Below, piece by piece: positions 17,069-24,872 of a stretch of 35,774 nucleotides of DNA. Position 1 is the stretch's first letter. Every line of letters begins with the position of its first letter. Origin of the DNA: Micromonospora alfalfae (GTDB lineage: Bacteria > Actinomycetota > Actinomycetes > Mycobacteriales > Micromonosporaceae); contig NZ_JAKKFH010000038.1 of assembly GCF_022230925.1 (NCBI RefSeq), positions 1 to 35,774 on the forward strand. The letters are read 5' to 3'. The translations under genes and the position numbers were made by a program. The notes under the pieces are model-generated. The model was not told the origin of the DNA and made no database searches. It saw nothing but the letters and a program-made list of their open reading frames with translations.

Positions 17069-18456
17069 GATGCGGCCGGGCGCTCGACCGGGCTGAGGAT
17101 GACCTGGGCGCGCTGCTTGGGTTGCAGCGAGGCGCCCATCCGCGGAGTGAGGTCCACCGGTTCGCGCAGCCGGAAGCGGTAGCGGCTCAGCACGGTGCTG
17201 ACGATGAGCTGGGCCTCCAGCAGGAACAGGTACTGCCCGAGGCACTGGTGCGGGCCTCCGCCGAACGGGAAGTAGGAGTAGCGGTAGCGCCGCCGGGGCA
17301 GCTCCGGCGCGAACCGCTCCGGGTCGAAGAGCGTCGGGTCGTCCCAGAACGTCGACATCCGCTGGGTCACGTACGGGCTGACCAGCACGGTGCCGCCGGC
17401 CTTGATCCGCACCCCGCCCAGCACGTCGTCGCCGACAGCGGTGCGCGGGATCATCCAGCCGGCCGGGTAGAGCCGCAGCATCTCGTCGAGCACCATCCGG
17501 CCGTAGCGCAGCTGGGGCAGGTGCTCACGGCCGACCCGTTCGGCGCCGACCACCTGCTCGATCTCGTCGGTCATCCGCTCGGCCACGTCGGGGCGGGACG
17601 CCAGCACCGGCCAGAGCCAGGAGAGCAGGGCGATGGTGGTCTCGGTGGCGGTGGAGAACATCGCGACGACGTCGCCGCGGATCGCGTACTCGTCGGGTTC
17701 GCTGCCGTCGGCGCGCGGCCGGCAGAGGGTGGAGATGATGTCGTCGCCGTCGGTGGGACGGGCCCGGGCCTCCCGGATGATCGGCAGCACCACCTCGTCG
17801 ATGGTGCGCACCGCCTCGCGGAAGGGCCGGTCGCCGGGCATCGGCACCGCGTACGGCACGGCGGGCATCAGCAGTCGGGGGAGCATCGCGGTGGTGACGG
17901 TGTCCAACGCGGCGCTGATCCGCAGCGCGTCGGGGACCGAGATCCGGTCGGCGAAGAGCACCCGCATGGTGGTGCGCAGGACGATCCGGGTCAGCTCGGC
18001 GCCGCCGTCGATGGGGCGACCGGTGCGGGCCGGTTCGAGCCACTCGTCGACCGCCTCGTTGATCGCCTCGGCCATCTTGTCGACGAGCGTCTCGGCCCGC
18101 TTCGCGGTGAACAACGGTTGCAGCGCGCCTCGGCTGGACTCCCACACTTCACCCTCGGCGACCAGGATGGCGTCACCGACGATCCGACGAACGGGTCGCC
18201 AGAGCAACCCGTCGCCGTCCCGGGTGTAGTTGGCAACGTTGTCCCGCAGCACGCGTTGCAGGTGCTCAGGATGGCTGACCAGATAGGGGCGGAACGAGCC
18301 GAGGTTGAGCCGGATGACCTCGCCGTCGGCGTCCTGAGCGAAGTCGACGAGCGCGCCCAGCGGATCGCGGACCAGTGCCGGCAGCGCGCGTCGTAACGGG
18401 ATTGTCCGGGGCTCGGTGCTGACGGTGGCGGGGCGCGCCTCGGACACCTGTGACAT
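17065..18456 (-). CDS. Cytochrome P450 of the terpenoid operon
   Basis: This 463-residue P450 has the heme-binding FPFGGGPHQCLGQ with Cys405. The I-helix oxygen-activation segment is FSTATETTIALLSW, and the K-helix ExxR is in LDEMLRLYP. It probably oxidises the terpene made by the two downstream enzymes; in the similar Salinispora terp1 operon the product is a hydroxylated isopimaradiene. Substrate and position here are inference. It is first in the operon. GAGGAGA about ten bases before the ATG supports the start. Redox partners are not encoded nearby. Two inverted repeats in the upstream region may be regulator sites. Confidence 0.92.
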   Translation of the reverse strand: MSQVSEARPATVSTEPRTIPLRRALPALVRDPLGALVDFAQDADGEVIRLNLGSFRPYLVSHPEHLQRVLRDNVANYTRDGDGLLWRPVRRIVGDAILVAEGEVWESSRGALQPLFTAKRAETLVDKMAEAINEAVDEWLEPARTGRPIDGGAELTRIVLRTTMRVLFADRISVPDALRISAALDTVTTAMLPRLLMPAVPYAVPMPGDRPFREAVRTIDEVVLPIIREARARPTDGDDIISTLCRPRADGSEPDEYAIRGDVVAMFSTATETTIALLSWLWPVLASRPDVAERMTDEIEQVVGAERVGREHLPQLRYGRMVLDEMLRLYPAGWMIPRTAVGDDVLGGVRIKAGGTVLVSPYVTQRMSTFWDDPTLFDPERFAPELPRRRYRYSYFPFGGGPHQCLGQYLFLLEAQLIVSTVLSRYRFRLREPVDLTPRMGASLQPKQRAQVILSPVERPAAS

Positions 18457-18482
18457 CGAACCACGTCTCCTCGTCGTCCCGG

Positions 18483-18507
18483 CGACCGAAGCGATCCACT
18501 TCGGTCG
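18483..18507. promoter_or_regulatory. Inverted repeat upstream of the P450 gene
   Basis: Perfect nine-base arms CGACCGAAG (18483-18491) and CTTCGGTCG (18499-18507) with a seven-base spacer lie 27-51 bases upstream of the P450 ATG. It could be a regulator binding site or a 5' UTR hairpin of the terpenoid operon. Confidence 0.45.
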
Positions 18508-18517
18508 GGCAGGTTGA

Positions 18518-18528
18518 TGAAACTTTCA
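18518..18528. promoter_or_regulatory. Small palindrome TGAAACTTTCA upstream of the P450 gene
   Basis: An odd-centred perfect palindrome (TGAAA-C-TTTCA) lies 62 bases before the P450 ATG, in an AT-richer patch. It is a candidate operator; no cognate regulator gene is adjacent. Confidence 0.3.
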
Positions 18529-18847
18529 CCTTCTGGGCCGACGGAAGCATCTCACCAATCGAGGAGCACCTCCAGACTTGCGGACGGCGCGATTTCCATC
18601 TAAGCGAACGCACACTCATCGATGTTTGTGTTCCTGTCGCGTCCTGAGTGGACACGAAGGCGAAGCTCTACGCCGGGTGGTCCGACCAACCAGCGCGACG
18701 GCCGGATCGGCCGCAGGCCGTCGACCCGGCTGCGGCATCGGCACCCGACGGGCGGCATCGGGCCGGCCGGTGCGGGTCGGTGACCCGGGACGCACCGGTA
18801 CCCCCGAATCCGGGCGATGCCCGGCACCCTGTGCCAGGCTCTGTGGC

Positions 18848-19096
18848 ATGGACGACAAGACCATCCTGAACCGGATCTCCGAGCTGGTCGACGAGGAACA
18901 CAAGCTGCGTGCCGACGCCCAGGCCCACGAGTCGGGCACCGAGGGCGAGGCCAGCGAGCGACTGCGCGCCCTGGAGGAGTCCCTCGACCAGTGCTGGGAT
19001 CTGCTGCGCCGCCGACGGGCCGCCCGGGAGACCCACGGCGACCCGGACGCCCAGGGCGAACGCCCCAAGCCCGAGGTGGAGCGCTACCTGCAATAG
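18848..19096 (+). CDS. DUF2630 family small protein
   Basis: This 82-residue, highly charged helical protein (MDDKTILNRISELVDEEHKLR, then ERLRALEESLDQCWDLLRRRRAARE) matches the DUF2630 family, widespread in actinobacteria and of unknown function. The pattern suggests an alpha-helical hairpin. The ATG has no ribosome-binding site, so translation may be leaderless. A terminator shared with the opposing RIO kinase gene follows. Confidence 0.85.
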   Translation: MDDKTILNRISELVDEEHKLRADAQAHESGTEGEASERLRALEESLDQCWDLLRRRRAARETHGDPDAQGERPKPEVERYLQ

Positions 19097-19104
19097 CCGA
19101 CGTC

Positions 19105-19135
19105 GCGGGTCGGGCGGTGTGGCCGCCCGACCCGC
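19105..19135. terminator. Bidirectional terminator between DUF2630 and RIO kinase genes
   Basis: A perfect 13-bp stem (19105-19117 with 19123-19135) and the loop TGTGG lie between the two convergent stop codons, eight and five bases from them. Confidence 0.8.
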
Positions 19136-19140
19136 TCCGA

Positions 19141-20073
19141 TCAGCGCAGGCCCGCCTCGTGCAGCAGCTCTCCGGTCAACATGCCGGGGTCCACCTGTTC
19201 GGCGGGGAGACCCCGGGCAGCGAACCAGGTGCCGACCACCCGCACATCGCGGGCCAGGAACTCCGGCCCCTGCGGGTTCGCCACCACGTCGACCACCTGC
19301 GGCAGGTCGATCACGACCAGCCGACCCTGGTGCACGAGCAGGTTGTACGGCGACAGGTCTCCGTGCGCGTAGCCGGCCCGCGCCAGCACCCGTAGCGCCT
19401 CCACCAGTTGGGACCACAGGTCACGCAACTCGGCCGGGCCGGGCCGCAACTGGGCCAGCCGGGGTGCCGCCTCGCCCGACTCGGCGTCACCGACGAACTC
19501 CAGCATCAGCTCGGTGCCCCGGACCTGCACCGGGTACGGCACAGCGATCCGGTCGTGCCCGGCACCGATCTCCCAGAGCCGGCTCAGCGCGGCGAACTCG
19601 GCCGCCGCCCACTGCCCGGCGATCATCTGCCGGCCGAACGCCGTCCGGCCGGCCATCGCCCGGTTCTCCCGGGACCGGCGCACCCGACGGCCCTCCAGGT
19701 AGCCGGCATCCCGATGGAACAACCGGTGCTCGGGATCGCGGTAGCGTTTCACGGCGAGCAGGCAGGACCGGTCGGTGTCCGGCACGGCCCGACGGACCAG
19801 GTGGACGTCCGCTTCCTTACCGGTCTTCAGCACACCCAGCTCGGTGTCCTTCGCGGCCAACTCGGTGACCAGCCAGGCGGGGTGCGGCTGTGGCCCGTGC
19901 ACAGCGTCGTCCCAGGACGACCAGCGTTCGCCGGTGTCCGGGTCGGGCTCGCTGTCCGGGTCTGCGAGCGGCTCGGTGGGCCGCCCGCGCTTCAGAAACT
20001 GCGGTTCGTCGTCGTCGAAGCGGCTCTTGCCGCGGCTTCGGCGCTCAAGCGCCGGAAGGTCATGATCGCGCAC
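19141..20073 (-). CDS. RIO-type protein kinase
   Basis: This 310-residue RIO1-like atypical kinase contains VLKTGKEADVHLVRR (nucleotide-binding loop), LLAVKRY (ATP-contacting Lys), YAHGDLSPYNLLVHQGRLVVIDLPQVVD (catalytic Asp and metal-binding Asp), and a C-terminal helix region. All key residues are present. In archaea and eukaryotes RIO kinases act in ribosome maturation; the bacterial role is unclear. The GTG at 20073 gives VRDHDLPALERRSRGKSRFD, the usual family start. AAGGGA lies about 12 bases upstream. The ~210 bases upstream contain no other gene I trust. Confidence 0.88.
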   Translation of the reverse strand: MRDHDLPALERRSRGKSRFDDDEPQFLKRGRPTEPLADPDSEPDPDTGERWSSWDDAVHGPQPHPAWLVTELAAKDTELGVLKTGKEADVHLVRRAVPDTDRSCLLAVKRYRDPEHRLFHRDAGYLEGRRVRRSRENRAMAGRTAFGRQMIAGQWAAAEFAALSRLWEIGAGHDRIAVPYPVQVRGTELMLEFVGDAESGEAAPRLAQLRPGPAELRDLWSQLVEALRVLARAGYAHGDLSPYNLLVHQGRLVVIDLPQVVDVVANPQGPEFLARDVRVVGTWFAARGLPAEQVDPGMLTGELLHEAGLR

Positions 20074-20283
20074 TGTGGTGAAGTTCCCTTGGTCGAGACT
20101 GAGATCGGCAGCTGGAAGCGACCTGCAAAGACGGCCATGACCGACCCCCTCTTCTCGACCGGGCACACGCCCGGGATGCACCATGCGCGGACAATGCTCG
20201 TACCACCACGTCCGCCGGTCAACCGAATTACCGAGCGCCACCCGAACGGCCGCTCGGACGCACGATCGCCAGCGCGGAAACCC

Positions 20284-20928
20284 TCAGCGGGCCAGGACTG
20301 TGGCGACCGCGGCGATCAACCCGTCCACCGTGCGGCTCGGCGCGAACCGGACGTCCGACCAGGTGCGCCCCCGGTGCAGCCAGACGCTGGGCAGCCCGAC
20401 GGCGGCGGCGCCGCCGATGTCCGCCTCCGGGCTGTCACCGATCACCCAGGCCCCCCGCAGCGGCATCCGGACCCGCTGGGCGGCGAGCGCGAAGATCCTC
20501 GGGTTGGGTTTGCTGACGCCGGCCTCTTCGGAGATCACCCAGTCCGCGACGTACTGGTCCAGCCCGGTCTGGCGAATCTTGGCGTCCTCGACGCGCACGG
20601 TGCCGTTGCAGACCACCACCGGCACCCAGCCGGCGTCGTCGGCGATCCGCAGCGCGCAGGCGGTCAGCGGGTCGAGCCGGGTCTGCGCCACCACCCCGTC
20701 GTGCAGCTCCTCGACCAGGTCGATCGAGGGAATGCGCAGCTCGTAACGGTCCCGGATGGCGTCGGCGAGGTCCCAGCGGTCGGTCAGACCGTCGGCGTCG
20801 ATCGAGATCAGCCAGTCGATGTCGGTGTAGGGCGCGCCGATGCTGTCCAGGAAGCGCTCACCCCAGCGGCGGAACGGCCCGGCCCGATCCAGCAGGGTGT
20901 TGTCCAGGTCCAGCAGGAGCAGTGGCAC
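20284..20928 (-). CDS. HAD-superfamily hydrolase
   Basis: This 214-residue HAD hydrolase has LLLDLDNTLLD (Asp7 nucleophile, Asp9), VVCNGTV (motif II region, with Asn-Gly-Thr), EEAGVSKPNPRIF (motif III Lys) and WVIGDSPEADIGGA (motif IV). These fit small phosphatases of the haloacid dehalogenase-like class with a helical cap; the substrate cannot be told. The GTG at 20928 is fixed by TAGGGT placed six bases upstream, the leaderless signature repeated in this window. Confidence 0.88.
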   Translation of the reverse strand: MPLLLLDLDNTLLDRAGPFRRWGERFLDSIGAPYTDIDWLISIDADGLTDRWDLADAIRDRYELRIPSIDLVEELHDGVVAQTRLDPLTACALRIADDAGWVPVVVCNGTVRVEDAKIRQTGLDQYVADWVISEEAGVSKPNPRIFALAAQRVRMPLRGAWVIGDSPEADIGGAAAVGLPSVWLHRGRTWSDVRFAPSRTVDGLIAAVATVLAR

Positions 20929-20934
20929 TCGGGC

Positions 20935-20940
20935 ACCCTA
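20935..20940 (-). promoter_or_regulatory. Leaderless -10 box of the HAD gene
   Basis: TAGGGT on the - strand is followed by exactly six bases and the GTG start at 20928. The spacing is the same as for the genes at 550, 21854, 21932, 29829 and 34785. Confidence 0.5.
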
Positions 20941-20993
20941 CGGGACCGACGTGTCCGCCAACAGATGCGGCGGCAATCGACCTGACGAAGGGC

Positions 20994-21854
20994 TCAGCCA
21001 GGCATCGACAGCCGCGGGCCGCCCTGGTCCGTCAGCCGATCGACGAGCATCGAGTGGGCCGTCCGGGTGGCCGCGAGCACGACGGGATCCAGCGTCGCCA
21101 CGAGCACCGCGGTGCCGTCGTCCGCCCCGCGAGCCAGTACCCGCCCCTCGGGGTCGTAGACGGCCGCACCGCCGTTGAACCGCCACGGGTCGACACCGCC
21201 GACCGCGTTGGCGAAGACCACGAACATCGTGTTGTCCAGGGCACGGGCCGCGTAGTACAGATCCCGGCGGTGCTCGGAGCCGGCAAGGTATCCGCTGGGG
21301 CACAGGTAGGCGTGTGCGCCGTCGAGGGCTGCGGCCCGGCCGTGCTCGGGGAAACAGCCGTCGTAGCAGATGCCCAGCCCCATCCGCCAGTCGTCGACGA
21401 GCAGCGTGGCACCCCGCTCGCCGGGAGTGAACAGCTCCCGTTCGTCGCCCCACAACTGCTGCTTGTCGTACCCGACCCGCACCTCGCCGGTCCGGTCGAC
21501 CACCAGCGCCGCGATGGTCCGCCGACCGTCCGGGTGCCGGACCGCCGCGCCGACCAGCGCGCTGACGCCGGTCTCGCGCGCCGCCGCCCGCAGCGGGTCG
21601 AGCCGGGGATCCGCGACCATCCCGGCCGGATCGGCCGCGACGTCCGTGCCGGCCGGGTCGGCGGCGAGGACCGGCGGGTGGTACGCGCAGAGGAACAGCT
21701 CCGGCAGGACGGCCAGCCGGGCCCCCCGCTCGCCGGCTCGACGGACCAGGTCGGCGGCGATGACCGCGTTGCCGGCGACGTCTCCGGGCGTGGGGGTGGC
21801 CTGGATGGCGGCCACTGTCAGCGGGGAGCTGGGCAGGGTGCGGGGCTGGGTCAC
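20994..21854 (-). CDS. Nitrilase-superfamily carbon-nitrogen hydrolase
   Basis: This 286-residue enzyme of the nitrilase fold has the full catalytic triad: Glu52 in LAVLPELFLCAY, Lys131 in VGYDKQQLW, and Cys163 in LGICYDGCFPE. A conserved late segment reads NTMFVVFANAVGG. It should hydrolyse an amide or related C-N bond; the substrate is unknown. The GTG start at 21854 is supported by TACCAT six bases upstream. It diverges from the AcnR-like gene, and the CCGTACGTACGG palindrome lies over its expected -35 region, so the TetR protein probably represses it. Confidence 0.88.
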   Translation of the reverse strand: MTQPRTLPSSPLTVAAIQATPTPGDVAGNAVIAADLVRRAGERGARLAVLPELFLCAYHPPVLAADPAGTDVAADPAGMVADPRLDPLRAAARETGVSALVGAAVRHPDGRRTIAALVVDRTGEVRVGYDKQQLWGDERELFTPGERGATLLVDDWRMGLGICYDGCFPEHGRAAALDGAHAYLCPSGYLAGSEHRRDLYYAARALDNTMFVVFANAVGGVDPWRFNGGAAVYDPEGRVLARGADDGTAVLVATLDPVVLAATRTAHSMLVDRLTDQGGPRLSMPG

Positions 21855-21860
21855 CGGGCG

Positions 21861-21866
21861 ATGGTA
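21861..21866 (-). promoter_or_regulatory. Leaderless -10 box of the nitrilase gene
   Basis: TACCAT on the - strand, then six bases and the GTG at 21854. A -35 box at 17 bases spacing would fall inside the palindromic operator at 21881-21898. Confidence 0.55.
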
Positions 21867-21880
21867 AACGGCCACATCCC

Positions 21881-21898
21881 AAGCCGTACGTACGGTTT
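21881..21898. promoter_or_regulatory. Predicted AcnR/TetR operator
   Basis: AAGCCGTACGTACGGTTT contains a perfect 12-bp palindrome (21884-21895) and extends with matching A/T ends. It lies between the divergent nitrilase and TetR genes and recurs upstream of acnA with two changes. This is a typical position for an autoregulating TetR-family operator. Confidence 0.7.
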
Positions 21899-21931
21899 GC
21901 ATGCCCCGGGCTGACCTGCAACGATCGACGT

Positions 21932-22504
21932 GTGCCCAGAGTAAGCCAGGACCAGCTCGACGCTCGCCGGCAGGAGATCCTCGCCGCGGCCCGGGCGTGT
22001 TTCGCACGGCTCGGCTACGAGGGGGCGACCGTACGCCGCCTTGAGGAGGCCACCGGCCTGTCCCGTGGCGCGATCTTCCACCACTTCCGCGACAAGGACT
22101 CACTCTTCCTCGCCGTCGCCGAGGACGACGCCGCGGCGATGGTCGAGACGGTGGCCCGCAACGGTCTGGTGCAGGTGATGCGCGATCTGCTCGCCCGCGC
22201 CGTCTCGCCGGACACCACCGGCTGGCTGGGCAGCCAACTGGAGGTCTCCCGGCGGCTGCGCACCGACCCGGCGTTCGCCCGACGCTGGGCGGAGCGGTCC
22301 GCCGCGATCGCGGAGGCGACCCGGGACCGACTGGCCCGCCAGCGCGACGCCGGGGTGCTGCGCGAGGACGTACCGATCGATGTGCTGGCCCAGTTCCTGG
22401 AGCTGGCCTACGACGGCCTGGTGCTGCACCTGGCCATGGGCCGACCGGCCGGTGACCTGGGCCCGGTGCTCGACCTCGTCGAGGAGGCGGTCCGCCGCCA
22501 CTGA
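21932..22504 (+). CDS. acnR: TetR-family regulator, AcnR-like
   Basis: This 190-residue TetR protein starts MPRVSQDQLDARRQEILAAA and continues CFARLGYEGATVRRLEEATG and LSRGAIFHHFRDKDSLF. This is the N-terminal pattern I associate with AcnR, the aconitase repressor of corynebacteria and mycobacteria. The later RLRTDPAFARRWAERSA and VPIDVLAQFLELAYDGLVLHLA also fit. Orthology is recognised by eye. Support comes from the shared palindrome in the acnA promoter and in its own upstream region. The GTG at 21932 follows AACGAT by six bases, suggesting a leaderless mRNA. Unlike in corynebacteria, it is not next to acnA but 15 kb away in this window. Confidence 0.75.
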   Translation: MPRVSQDQLDARRQEILAAARACFARLGYEGATVRRLEEATGLSRGAIFHHFRDKDSLFLAVAEDDAAAMVETVARNGLVQVMRDLLARAVSPDTTGWLGSQLEVSRRLRTDPAFARRWAERSAAIAEATRDRLARQRDAGVLREDVPIDVLAQFLELAYDGLVLHLAMGRPAGDLGPVLDLVEEAVRRH

Positions 22505-22585
22505 CCGCTCGCACACCGGTCGGAAGCCCGTGGCGAGGCTGCTCCACAATGGGGCCGCCGATCCCTCCGGTGACAGGAGCAGTCG

Positions 22586-23515
22586 ATGAACGTCCACGCA
22601 GCGTCCGGCGACACCTGGGGCATCTCGGGCCCAACCTTCCTCCGCTACTACATCGCGGCGGCCATCCTGGTGGTGGCGATCGCCGTCTACTACCGGGTCC
22701 GTCTCGCAACCGGGTCGATGGTTGCCATGACCGCCGAGCCACTCGGGCCGCAGCAGGTCGCCTACCTCAACGGTGGCCCTCAGCTCGCTGTGCACGCGGC
22801 GCTGGGCGGGCTGCGCGGCAGCGGGGCGATCGGCGTACGACCGGACCGCCGGCTGACCACCAGCGGCCCCGCACCCAGCGGACTCACCCCGCTCGAGCAG
22901 GCCATCCACTGGGCCGCGCACCAGCACTCGCGGGTCGGGGACCTGCCGCGGGACGAGCGCGTACGCGTCGCGCTGCACCAGATCCGCAACGGCCTGGCGC
23001 AGCGCGGGCTGCTCACCGACGACGCGCAGCGCGCCCGTGCCCGGTTCTGGACCACGATCCTGATCGCCCTGCTGGGCCTCGGCGTGCTCCGGCTGTTCTC
23101 CGGCCTGTTCAACGACCACCCGGTCGGCTACCTGCTGCTGACAGTGGTCACGCTGCTGATCGTCACGCTGGTGCTGCGCCGGGCGCCCATGCTCACCCGC
23201 GCCGGTCGAGCCGCGCTACGCGGCGTCCGCCGCGAGCACACCCACCTCGCGCCGGCCTCCGCGCCCGCCTACGCCACCTACGGAGCGGCCGGCGCGGCGA
23301 TGGGCGTGGCCCTGTACGGCACCGCCACGCTCTGGGCACTCGACCCGGGCTTCGCCGAGCAGGCCGAGATTCAGCGCCAGGCCGCCTCCGGCAGCGGCTG
23401 GACGGGCGGCTCGGACGGATCCTCCGGCGGCGGGGACAGCTCCGGTGGGGACGGCGGCAGCTCCTGCGGCGGTGGAGGCGGCGGGTGCGGGGGCGGCGGC
23501 GGGTGCGGCGGATGA
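22586..23515 (+). CDS. TIGR04222-type membrane protein with Gly/Cys-rich tail, candidate MNIO substrate
   Basis: This 309-residue protein has a membrane helix at about residues 19-37 and a soluble domain (about 45-150) with GPQQVAYLNGGPQLAVHAAL and LTPLEQAIHWAAH. Two more helices lie at about 155-172 and 178-196, with a weaker hydrophobic segment near 230-250. The last ~40 residues are Gly/Ser with three cysteines: Cys294, Cys301 and Cys307, spaced C-x6-C-x5-C and ending GG. I recognise the body as the TIGR04222 family. The tail looks like a peptide substrate fused to a membrane protein. AGGAG precedes the ATG. The stop overlaps the MNIO start as ATGA. Confidence 0.85.
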   Translation: MNVHAASGDTWGISGPTFLRYYIAAAILVVAIAVYYRVRLATGSMVAMTAEPLGPQQVAYLNGGPQLAVHAALGGLRGSGAIGVRPDRRLTTSGPAPSGLTPLEQAIHWAAHQHSRVGDLPRDERVRVALHQIRNGLAQRGLLTDDAQRARARFWTTILIALLGLGVLRLFSGLFNDHPVGYLLLTVVTLLIVTLVLRRAPMLTRAGRAALRGVRREHTHLAPASAPAYATYGAAGAAMGVALYGTATLWALDPGFAEQAEIQRQAASGSGWTGGSDGSSGGGDSSGGDGGSSCGGGGGGCGGGGGCGG

Positions 23516-24330
23516 CCGGCCCGTCCGGCATCGGCATCGGCTGGCGTCCGGAGATCGCCGGCTTCGTGGCCGAACTGCCCGGCCTGCGCTTCGTCGAGGT
23601 GGTGGCCGAGGGGGTGCCCGCCTCCGGGCCGCTCCCGCCCGGTCTGACACGGCTACGGGACCGCGCGGTGACCGTCGTACCGCACGGGGTGCGGCTCTCC
23701 CTCGGCGGCGCCGAACCTGTCGACCCGGCCCGGGTCGCCCACCTGGCCGCTGTGGCGCAACGCCTGGACGCCCCACTGGTCAGCGAACACATCGCGTTCG
23801 TCCGGGCCGGCGGCCTGGAGGCCGGTCACCTGCTGCCGCTGCCACGCAGCCGGGAAGCCGTGGACGCGGTCTGCGCCAACGTGGCGCGGGCACAGGCGGA
23901 GCTTCCGGTGCCGATCGCGCTGGAGCCGATCGCCGCGTTGCTCGACTGGCCCGACGACGAGTTGACCGAGGCGGACTTCCTCACCGAGATCCTCGACCGA
24001 ACCGGGGCACTGCTGCTGCTGGACGTGGCCAACGTGCACGCCAACGCCCGCAACCGGGGCACCGACCCGCTGGCGTTGCTGGACCGCCTGCCGCTGGAGC
24101 GGGTCGCGTACGCCCACGTGGCCGGCGGCGCGGAGCACGGCGGTCTCTACCACGACACCCACACCGACCCGGTGCCGACGGCGGTGTTGGAGCTGGTCGG
24201 CGCGCTCTGCGCCCGGCGGCGACCGCCGGCTCTGCTGCTGGAGCGCGACGGTCACTACCCGCCGGCCGCCGAACTCCGCGCCGAACTGGACGCCCTGGCC
24301 ACCGCTGCGGGCTTTCCGGCAGTGACATGA
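23512..24330 (+). CDS. MNIO (DUF692) family iron-dependent enzyme
   Basis: This 272-residue TIM-barrel protein belongs to the multinuclear non-heme iron oxidative enzymes, whose known members (MbnB, TglH and others) modify cysteines of ribosomal peptides. Likely metal ligands are visible: His58 (VPHGVRLSLG), Glu92-His93 (VSEHIAF), Glu138 (ALEPIA), Asp171, Asn174 and His176 (LDVANVHANARN), His202 (YAHVAGG), Asp215 and His217 (YHDTHTDPVP), and Glu244-Asp246 (LLERDGHYPP). All conserved blocks are present, so it should be active. It overlaps the TIGR04222 gene and the partner gene by four bases each (ATGA). The presumed substrate is the Cys tail encoded directly upstream. Confidence 0.88.
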   Translation: MTGPSGIGIGWRPEIAGFVAELPGLRFVEVVAEGVPASGPLPPGLTRLRDRAVTVVPHGVRLSLGGAEPVDPARVAHLAAVAQRLDAPLVSEHIAFVRAGGLEAGHLLPLPRSREAVDAVCANVARAQAELPVPIALEPIAALLDWPDDELTEADFLTEILDRTGALLLLDVANVHANARNRGTDPLALLDRLPLERVAYAHVAGGAEHGGLYHDTHTDPVPTAVLELVGALCARRRPPALLLERDGHYPPAAELRAELDALATAAGFPAVT

Positions 24331-24872
24331 CGGGCGCACCCGACGGCGACTGCGCGCCGACACCCCGCGCCGGGCTGGCCGAACGGCAGGCCGAACTGGT
24401 CGCGGCGCTGGTCGCCGCGGGGCCACCCCCGCCGGGGTTCGCCCCGGGGCCGCTGGCCGCCACCCGCGCGGCCCTGCTGCGGAAACGGGCCGGTGAGGTG
24501 GCCCGGCACTGGCCACTGCTCGCCGCCGGCCTCGGTGACAGGTGGGCGACCACCTTCGCCGACTGGGCCGCCCGGCGACCCACCGCCGGATCGTTGCGCG
24601 ACGGTTGGGATCTGGCCCGGGCGCTGCACGACCAGCAGACGCTCCCCCCGGCCGCCGCCGAGGAGTTGGCAACCCGGGAGGCGCGCCTGCGCTACGACGG
24701 GCTTCGGGCGCCGCGTCCGCGCCGGGTGCCGGCGGTGGGCCGCGCCGCCGGCGCCGTCGCGGTGCAGATCGCCGGCCGGGTACGCCTGCTGCGCCCCGCC
24801 CCACGGGTATCCACCCGTCCTGGCGACGGTGTACCGGATGCGGCAGGATCGGAGTTATGGATCTCGGACTGA
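24327..24872 (+). CDS. MNIO partner protein (SCO6045-like)
   Basis: This 181-residue Ala/Arg-rich protein has a helical N-terminal part (LAERQAELVAALVAAG, then ATRAALLRKRAGEVARHWPLLAAGL, WATTFADWAARRPTAGSLRDGWDLARAL). A conserved-looking Trp/Arg-rich segment is followed by a Pro-rich C-terminus. The first half resembles the partner (DUF2063-like, peptide-binding) proteins that accompany MNIO enzymes, and the whole resembles the Streptomyces SCO6045 type. I infer that it presents the substrate tail to the MNIO enzyme. ATGA overlap upstream, and overlap of its last 16 bases with the SDR gene downstream, show close coupling. Confidence 0.65.
   Translation: MTGAPDGDCAPTPRAGLAERQAELVAALVAAGPPPPGFAPGPLAATRAALLRKRAGEVARHWPLLAAGLGDRWATTFADWAARRPTAGSLRDGWDLARALHDQQTLPPAAAEELATREARLRYDGLRAPRPRRVPAVGRAAGAVAVQIAGRVRLLRPAPRVSTRPGDGVPDAAGSELWISD

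Larger units (their letters stand above)
18457..18847. other. Intergenic region upstream of the terpenoid operon and DUF2630 gene
   Basis: No gene is visible in these ~390 bases between divergent genes. The half nearer the P450 gene is less GC-rich and holds three inverted repeats: 18483-18507, 18518-18528 and the imperfect 18606-18633. The half nearer DUF2630 (about 18650-18840) is GC-rich and shows no clear promoter; CAGGCT seven bases before the DUF2630 ATG is a weak leaderless -10 candidate. Confidence 0.5.

Noticed and set aside
19992..20137. Short reverse frame starting MAVFAGRFQLPISVS with a good AGAGGGGG ribosome-binding site
   Set aside because: It is out of frame with the RIO kinase, overlaps its N-terminus and has no recognisable features; possibly a leader peptide but not supported.
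22100..22742. Upstream extension of the nitrilase frame to 22742
   Set aside because: The frame remains open but runs antisense through the AcnR-like gene; the leaderless box and conserved start fix the start at 21854.
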